A model generated the notes under the pieces. That model was not told the origin of the DNA. It saw only the letters and a list, made by a program, of their open reading frames with translations, and made no database searches. From Candidatus Gastranaerophilales bacterium (lineage in GTDB: Bacteria > Cyanobacteriota > Vampirovibrionia > Gastranaerophilales > Gastranaerophilaceae): DNA of 57,363 nt. The position numbers were made by a program, and so were the translations under genes. The first letter of the stretch is position 1; each line of letters starts with the position of its first letter. The stretch covers positions 1-57,363 of the forward strand of contig CALVBW010000007.1 of NCBI GenBank assembly GCA_944325945.1, written 5' to 3'. Positions 51,627 to 57,363 of this stretch are shown piece by piece.

Positions 51627-53339
51627 ATGTCAACAAGCATAGATTACTTTGACTATATACGAATAAGTATAGCTTCCCCGGAGAGGATTTTGAAATGGTC
51701 CCACGGAGAGGTAACAAAACCGGAAACAATAAATTACCGTACCTTAAAACCGGAACGCGACGGTCTTTTCTGCGAAAGAATTTTCGGACCGACAAAGGAC
51801 TGGGAATGCTATTGCGGTAAATATAAAAGAGTAAGACATAAAGGTATCATCTGCGAACGCTGCGGTGTTGAAGTTACAGATTCAAAAGTCCGCCGTCACA
51901 GAATGGGACACATTAAACTTGCTGCCCCTGTTTCTCATATCTGGTTTTTAAAAGGTATTCCGTCATATTTAGGTTTACTTTTGGATATGACCCTGAAAGA
52001 TTTGGAACAGGTAATTTACTTCAACAACTATGTAGTAATTGAGCCGGGTGAAAGTCCGTTCAAAAAATTACAATTGTTAGGCGAAGAAGAATACGAAGAC
52101 TATATTGCCGAAAACGAAGAAACTACTTTAAAAGTAGGTATCGGCGCAGAAGCAATAAAAGAACTTTTGTCAGAAATTAATATAAAAGATCTGGCAGAAG
52201 AAATAAGAAGTGAGCTTGCAGGTAACGTAACCTCAGTTCAAAGAAAAAGCAAACTTATCAAACGTTTAAGATTACTTGATGCATTAATTTCATCCGAAAC
52301 AGATCCGACCTGGATGATTATGGATGTACTTCCCGTAACTCCTCCGGATTTAAGACCTATGGTACAATTGGACGGCGGACGTTTTGCAACATCAGACTTA
52401 AACGATTTATACAGACGCGTAATCAACAGAAACAACCGTTTACAAAGACTTTTGGAAATGGGTGCACCTGAAATCATCGTAAGAAACGAAAAACGTATGC
52501 TTCAGGAAGCTGTTGACGCACTTATAGATAACGGCAGACGCGGAAGAACAGTCGTAGGTCCGAATAACCGCGCGCTTAAATCATTATCAAACATCATTGA
52601 AGGTAAACAAGGTCGTTTCAGACAGAACTTGCTGGGTAAACGTGTTGACTACTCCGGCCGTTCAGTTATCGTTGTAGGTCCGCAATTGAGCTTGAATCAG
52701 TGCGGCTTGCCGAAAGAAATGGCAATTGAATTGTTTAAACCGTTTGTAGTAAACAAACTTATTGAAAGAGGATACGTCCAAAATATTAAATCAGCCAAAA
52801 AGAAAATTGAACGCTCCGAAGCAATAGTTTGGGATATATTGGAAGAAGTAATTGACGGACACCCGGTATTATTGAACCGTGCCCCAACCCTTCACAGATT
52901 AGGTATTCAGGCATTTGAACCGAAACTTGTAGAAGGCCGCGCAATTCAATTGCACCCGCTTGTATGTACGGCATTCAACGCTGACTTCGACGGTGACCAG
53001 ATGGCTGTTCACGTACCGTTGTCAATTGAAGCACAGACAGAAGCAAGAATGCTGATGCTTGCAACTAATAACATTTTGGCACCGGCAAACGGCAAACCGA
53101 TTATTACACCTTCTCAGGATATGGTTCTTGGTATGTATTACCTGACTATTTTGAAAAATCCTCAAGAGGAGCCGAAAGGTTACTTCTACAACTTCCAGGA
53201 TGCAATATCCGCTCTGGAGGTCGGCGTAATCGACTTGCACGATAAAATCGTTGTAAGAAACGAAAAAGGTGAAAGAATGGAAACTACTGTCGGAAGAATT
53301 ATTTTTAACGAAACAGTTAAAAATGCTCTTGCAGATTAA
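51627..53339 (+). CDS. rpoC1: RNA polymerase subunit gamma (split beta', N-terminal part)
   Basis: 570 residues covering the N-terminal part of a normal beta'. The zinc site [20 protein letters not shown] is near the start. The catalytic loop NADFDGDQM has D453, D455 and D457. The protein ends shortly after the [13 protein letters not shown] region. The split from rpoC2 is real, not a frameshift: there is a stop, a 19-bp gap and a new start with purine-rich leader, and the split point is where Cyanobacteria divide beta'. It assembles with RpoB, RpoC2, alpha and omega. Confidence 0.98.
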   Translation: MSTSIDYFDYIRISIASPERILKWSHGEVTKPETINYRTLKPERDGLFCERIFGPTKDWECYCGKYKRVRHKGIICERCGVEVTDSKVRRHRMGHIKLAAPVSHIWFLKGIPSYLGLLLDMTLKDLEQVIYFNNYVVIEPGESPFKKLQLLGEEEYEDYIAENEETTLKVGIGAEAIKELLSEINIKDLAEEIRSELAGNVTSVQRKSKLIKRLRLLDALISSETDPTWMIMDVLPVTPPDLRPMVQLDGGRFATSDLNDLYRRVINRNNRLQRLLEMGAPEIIVRNEKRMLQEAVDALIDNGRRGRTVVGPNNRALKSLSNIIEGKQGRFRQNLLGKRVDYSGRSVIVVGPQLSLNQCGLPKEMAIELFKPFVVNKLIERGYVQNIKSAKKKIERSEAIVWDILEEVIDGHPVLLNRAPTLHRLGIQAFEPKLVEGRAIQLHPLVCTAFNADFDGDQMAVHVPLSIEAQTEARMLMLATNNILAPANGKPIITPSQDMVLGMYYLTILKNPQEEPKGYFYNFQDAISALEVGVIDLHDKIVVRNEKGERMETTVGRIIFNETVKNALAD

Positions 53340-53358
53340 TTAAAAAAGGGAATATATA

Positions 53359-56300
53359 ATGGAAACAACATACATTCATGAAAAAAAGACACCCGAATAC
53401 ATAAACAAACAAATGGACAAAAAAGGACTTAACAACCTTTTGGCACAAATGTATTTGGAATACGGCGGAGCAAAAACCGCAGAACTTGCAAACGCATTGA
53501 AAAACCTCGGTTACAAATATGCAACCAAATCAGGTACAACAATTTCAATTGCTGACCTTCAGGTACCTCCTGCTAAAAAAGAACTTTTGCAGGAAGCTGA
53601 AAAAGAAATCGAACAATCAACAAACAGATACTTAAAAGGTGAAATTACAGAGGTAGAAAGATACACAAAAGTTATCGACACCTGGTCTGAAACAACGGCA
53701 AAATTAACCGAACAGGTTGTTGAAAACTTTGACAAATTAAACCCTGTATATATGATGGCATTCTCCGGTGCGAGAGGTAACTTATCACAGGTATCCCAAT
53801 TAGTCGGTATGCGTGGTTTGATGGCAGACGCACAGGGGCAGATTATCGACTTGCCGATTAAATCAAACTTTAAAGAAGGCTTGTCAGTAACCGAATACAT
53901 CATCTCATCATACGGTGCGCGTAAAGGTCTTGTAGATACCGCGTTAAAAACAGCTGACTCAGGATATTTGACAAGACGTCTTGTAGACGTAGCACAGGAT
54001 GTAATTATCAGAGCTGATGACTGCCATACAACAAAATCAATTAACATGAAACCGATTGTAGACGGCGATACTATCATTGTACCGTTAATCGACAGATTAC
54101 TCGGCAGAACAATCGCGGAAGACATCGTTGATACAGACGGCACAGTTCTTGTTAAATCAGGAACAACAATGAGTCGTGAAGATATCAAAAAAGTTGCACA
54201 CCTGAATTTACAGCACTTAAAAGTACGTTCAGGCTTGACCTGCGGACTTGAATACGGTATCTGCCAGAAATGCTACGGCTGGGCAATGACAACCCAAAAA
54301 CTCGTAGATGTTGGCGAAGCAATCGGTATCATTGCGGCACAATCAATCGGCGAACCAGGTACACAGCTTACAATGAGAACATTCCACACAGGCGGTGTAT
54401 TCAAAGGTTCAGGTGCTATGAAACACATCGACGCAAAATCAGCCGGTGAAGTTATCTCTAACGTTAAAACAAGAGAATTGAGAACACGTCACGGTGATAT
54501 CGTAAACGTTGCAAACTACGAAGCGGATATTGAAGTTAAAGGTGCTAAAAGAACCGAAAAATACCACATTCCTGCAGGATCAACAGTATTCTTTACAAAC
54601 GGAATGAAGATAGATAAAGGCTTTACACTTGCAACTTATGAGCCCGCATCACAAGGCGACGGCTCACGTTTAACGGAAAAAGCAACAAAAGATATCAACG
54701 CTGATTTAAGCGGTGAAGTTATCTATGAAGACTTTGTAGCTGATGAAAAGAAAGACAGACAGGGTAACATTTCAAGAACAACAAACAAACAAGGCGTTAT
54801 CTGGGTTCTTGGCGGCGATGTCTATAACCTTCCAGGCGGCTCAAAAGTTATCGTAAAAGACGGACAAAAAATCAAAGCCGGTGAAAAATTAGCTGAAACA
54901 TTAACTATTTCAGAACACGGCGGCGAAGTTCGTTTCGGCGAAGACCTTGTTATAGAAGATGTAAACTTTGAAGGCAAAAAAATTAAGAAAATCGTACAGG
55001 GTAAAGAAATTACCATTGTAATCGCATCTTTGATGCCTGAAAACGCAACATTTGAACAAACTAAAAAAGAACAAATCTGGACAGTTAAAAAGACAGGCGA
55101 AAAATACATTGTAAAAGCACCTGTTGATACAACGGTTGAAAACGGTATGATTATCGCGGAACTTCTTGACGAAGAATGCACAGTTACAAGCTCCGGCGAA
55201 ATCAGATACGTAGACGTTGAAGTTGATGAAAACCAGATTATCACAAAACCAGGTACGGTTGTATTTATTCCGGAAGAAATCCACCAGATTTCAAAAGACA
55301 GCACATTAAAAATGGTTGAAAACGGAACATACGTAACAGCAGGTACCGAAGTTGTAAAAGACGTATACTGCCACATTGACGGTATCGTTGAATTCAAAGA
55401 ATACAACGACATTATCCACGAAATTACCGTACGTCCGGGCGAAATCCATACTTTGTCCAGCGTTTCAGAATTAAAAGTCGACGAAGGCGAAGTAGTTAAA
55501 AAAGGTACGGTAATCGCAGACGGCATCAAGGCAAAAGAAACATCAATCGTAACAATTATGGATTCATCAATGGATGAAATTGAAATTGACGATCTGGATG
55601 AAGATCTTGACGCGGGTCTGTCACTTGATGAAGACAATATTTCTAACCAGCCTATCCAAATTCTTGTAAGACCGGTTCAGGTATTGGATGTTCAACAAAA
55701 AGACGTATCCATTAAATTCAATACAACAGATGAATTGATTGATATTGTTCCTGTAACTCAATTACAATACAAAGACGGCGCAAGAGTAAGAAATCTTGAC
55801 GGATCAACAATCACAAGAACAAGCCTTGTTCTTCAAATGCAGGGATACCTTTCACACCTGAAAGGTATGGTTGAATTGGATGACAAAGGCAACTTGAGAA
55901 TAGTTGTTCTTGAAAACTTAATCGTACGTCGTGAATTTGAAGGCAATTCAAAACTTTTATCAGCACTTCAAACAGAATTGCTGGTAAAAGACGGTGAAAC
56001 AATTGAACCTAAAACACCGATTGCAAAAACACAGGTTCTTGCAATAAATGACGGTGTAGCATCAATTAACGAAAACAAAACTGATAACAGACGTCTTCTT
56101 TTAACAAGCAGCAATTACGAAGAAACTGTAAAAATCAAATCATCAGCAAGCGTTAAGAAAGGTGATTTTGTAAAAACCGACTCAATAATTTCATCAAGCG
56201 GCGAAACATCTCCTGTATCAGGTCTTGTAGTTGCCGTAAACAAAGGCGAAATCACAATCAGAACAGGCAGACCGTACTTGATCAGCCCTGGTACAATGCT

Positions 56301-57219
56301 TCAGGTAGAATCAGGTGCACTGGTACTCCGTGGTGATATGATTGCAACCTTAGTATTTGAAAGACAAAAAACAGGCGACATCGTACAAGGTTTGCCGAGG
56401 GTTGAAGAACTTCTTGAAGGCCGCAAACCGAAAGACTGTGCAATTCTGGCAGAAGAAGACGGCGTTGCTGAAATCGAAACCGATGAAGATTTGCCGAGAT
56501 TGTATCTTGTAAACGAAAACGGCAGAGTTGAAATCAAATATGCAATTGACGCAAATATTATCGTTCACGATAAACAAAAAATCACAAAAGGTCAGCCGTT
56601 GACCAGCGGTCCTTTGAACCCGCACGACGTTATCAGACTTTGCGGAGTTGAGGCAGCTCAGCAGTATCTGGTTGACGAAGTACAACGCGTTTACCGCTCA
56701 CAAGGTGTAGAAATCGCCGACAAACACATTGAAATCATCGTACGACAAATGACGAAGAAAGTAAAAGTTATTGAAGCCGGTGATACAAACCTTTTACCGG
56801 GTGAACTGGTTGAACTTCAAACTTTTGAAGAAGCTAACAAAAAAGCCGAAGAAGAAGGAAAAGTACCTGCAACTTGCGAATACATGCTGTTAGGTATTAC
56901 AAAAGCTTCTTTGAATACAGAAAGCTTCATTTCAGCAGCATCCTTCCAGGAAACAACAAGAATCCTGACAGAAGCTGCCGTTGACGGTAAGAAAGATATG
57001 CTCAGAGGCTTGAAAGAAAACGTAATTATCGGACGTTTAATACCTGCAGGTACAGGCTTCCACCATCTTTCAAACGCCAACGAAGAAAAAGAACGCGAAG
57101 CACGCAGACGTGCTGTAGCGCAAAGAAATCAGGCAAGAAAACCGTCAGCAATTTTGGAAGAAATTGAAGGCATGTTCGGTGCTCCTGATTTCAATCTTGA
57201 CGAAAATGAAGATGAATAA
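53359..57219 (+). CDS. rpoC2: RNA polymerase beta' subunit (split beta', C-terminal part)
   Basis: 1286 residues, the normal cyanobacterial length. It begins with the region after the split, then FSGARGNLSQVSQLVGMRGLM (bridge helix side), a zinc site CGLEYGICQKC and the first half of the trigger loop, GEPGTQLTMRTFHTGG (about residue 330). An insertion of roughly 650 residues follows (SI3), rich in repeated beta modules (GxxVxxGxxIA patterns). The trigger-loop partner and later core resume at GLPRVEELLEGRKP (about 1006). The end carries YRSQGVEIADKHIEIIVRQM. The gene is followed by a strong terminator. Confidence 0.98.
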   Translation: METTYIHEKKTPEYINKQMDKKGLNNLLAQMYLEYGGAKTAELANALKNLGYKYATKSGTTISIADLQVPPAKKELLQEAEKEIEQSTNRYLKGEITEVERYTKVIDTWSETTAKLTEQVVENFDKLNPVYMMAFSGARGNLSQVSQLVGMRGLMADAQGQIIDLPIKSNFKEGLSVTEYIISSYGARKGLVDTALKTADSGYLTRRLVDVAQDVIIRADDCHTTKSINMKPIVDGDTIIVPLIDRLLGRTIAEDIVDTDGTVLVKSGTTMSREDIKKVAHLNLQHLKVRSGLTCGLEYGICQKCYGWAMTTQKLVDVGEAIGIIAAQSIGEPGTQLTMRTFHTGGVFKGSGAMKHIDAKSAGEVISNVKTRELRTRHGDIVNVANYEADIEVKGAKRTEKYHIPAGSTVFFTNGMKIDKGFTLATYEPASQGDGSRLTEKATKDINADLSGEVIYEDFVADEKKDRQGNISRTTNKQGVIWVLGGDVYNLPGGSKVIVKDGQKIKAGEKLAETLTISEHGGEVRFGEDLVIEDVNFEGKKIKKIVQGKEITIVIASLMPENATFEQTKKEQIWTVKKTGEKYIVKAPVDTTVENGMIIAELLDEECTVTSSGEIRYVDVEVDENQIITKPGTVVFIPEEIHQISKDSTLKMVENGTYVTAGTEVVKDVYCHIDGIVEFKEYNDIIHEITVRPGEIHTLSSVSELKVDEGEVVKKGTVIADGIKAKETSIVTIMDSSMDEIEIDDLDEDLDAGLSLDEDNISNQPIQILVRPVQVLDVQQKDVSIKFNTTDELIDIVPVTQLQYKDGARVRNLDGSTITRTSLVLQMQGYLSHLKGMVELDDKGNLRIVVLENLIVRREFEGNSKLLSALQTELLVKDGETIEPKTPIAKTQVLAINDGVASINENKTDNRRLLLTSSNYEETVKIKSSASVKKGDFVKTDSIISSSGETSPVSGLVVAVNKGEITIRTGRPYLISPGTMLQVESGALVLRGDMIATLVFERQKTGDIVQGLPRVEELLEGRKPKDCAILAEEDGVAEIETDEDLPRLYLVNENGRVEIKYAIDANIIVHDKQKITKGQPLTSGPLNPHDVIRLCGVEAAQQYLVDEVQRVYRSQGVEIADKHIEIIVRQMTKKVKVIEAGDTNLLPGELVELQTFEEANKKAEEEGKVPATCEYMLLGITKASLNTESFISAASFQETTRILTEAAVDGKKDMLRGLKENVIIGRLIPAGTGFHHLSNANEEKEREARRRAVAQRNQARKPSAILEEIEGMFGAPDFNLDENEDE

Positions 57220-57240
57220 TCATACTTCAAAATAAGAAAA

Positions 57241-57266
57241 AAGCCTCCAAATCCGGAGGCTTTTTT
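57241..57266 (+). terminator. Terminator of the rpoBC1C2 operon
   Basis: GCCTCC/GGAGGC stem followed by TTTTTT. Confidence 0.92.
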
Positions 57267-57316
57267 CATTTATTTACATTATATACAAAAAACAAAAATC
57301 TTATATAATATAGTAT

Positions 57317-57363
57317 ATGAAAGAAAAAACTATAGACGATTACAGACGCGAATTTTATCAGGT
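57317..57363 (+). CDS. Start of an unidentified gene (cut by window edge)
   Basis: ATG 57317 opens MKEKTIDDYRREFYQ, cut off at the window end. A TATAAT at 57304-57309 lies 7 nt before the ATG and no Shine-Dalgarno is present. Too short to name. Confidence 0.5.
   Translation, partial: MKEKTIDDYRREFYQ

Noticed and set aside
53340-53358. Frameshift that splits a normal rpoC
   Set aside because: There is a stop, a spacer and a new start, and the split is where Cyanobacteria divide the subunit.
53559-55637. Long minus-strand frames (209 and 271 codons) inside rpoC2
   Set aside because: Antisense to a certain, conserved gene; their composition (Ser/Ile/Val-rich) is that of a reverse-frame shadow.

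Overview
The window is an AT-rich bacterial chromosome segment that most likely comes from a non-photosynthetic relative of the Cyanobacteria: class Vampirovibrionia/'Melainabacteria', probably the gut order Gastranaerophilales. Three things point there. The RNA polymerase beta' subunit is split into rpoC1 and rpoC2, with an insertion of about 650 residues in the rpoC2 trigger loop, which is the cyanobacterial arrangement. The window also carries DUF561/Ycf23 and DUF3326 genes, families I know mainly from cyanobacteria and plastids. No photosynthesis gene is present. The lineage assignment is inference from gene content; no database was searched.

Layout. 0-0.4 kb: an array of perfect hairpins. 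0.4-2.8 kb: a membrane pyrophosphatase. 2.9-4.1 kb: a type IV pilin-like gene with a very odd leader, divergent from an alanine symporter and a family-4 uracil-DNA glycosylase. 6.3-9.6 kb: lineage-type hypothetical proteins (one phosphatase-like) and a DUF167 protein. 9.7-11.9 kb: the (p)ppGpp synthetase/hydrolase. 11.9-13.0 kb: a second pilin with nearly the same odd leader. 13.1-16.7 kb: histidine kinase, single-domain response regulator and a degenerate PilB/GspE-like ATPase. 16.7-19.0 kb: MlaE permease, secreted trypsin-like protease and Ycf23. 19.1-20.7 kb: a membrane glycosyltransferase.

20.7-31.0 kb is cell wall and NAD/folate: murC-murB-ddl-ftsQ-nadE-folC in one minus-strand operon, a DUF3326 gene, then an amidase-murI pair. 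31.1-33.3 kb holds a lone LuxR-type HTH, tRNA-Arg, an HMGL-like aldolase and a NarL-type regulator. 33.5-35.9 kb is nadB-nadC. 36.1-37.9 kb is a pair of lineage-type membrane proteins. 38-40.3 kb is purS-purQ-purL, with PurL lacking its last domain. 40.4-43.2 kb is HEAT protein-queC-DUF366-SPOR protein. Then come surE, a third pilin with a normal short leader, a small HTH gene convergent with a 47-codon ORF, and the two serine dehydratase subunits. 47.5-48.1 kb is a gene-free stretch of palindromic repeats, followed by rpoB-rpoC1-rpoC2 and the first codons of another gene.

The most striking observation is at the first two pilin genes. Each has a good promoter, Shine-Dalgarno and ATG followed after nine codons by a run of nine G. 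As written, each frame stops a few codons later. With one extra G (or two fewer), both run open for about 81-82 codons straight into the pilin, through a MITE-like element whose ends are ~36-bp inverted repeats. The two loci look like candidate slipped-strand ON/OFF switches, both shown here in the OFF length. Other points worth a look: murI that only makes sense with an ATT start, a NadE whose glutaminase domain has lost its catalytic residues, a truncated PurL followed directly by a terminator, a family of proteins sharing a short N-terminal motif, and several starts lying right at the expected transcription start.
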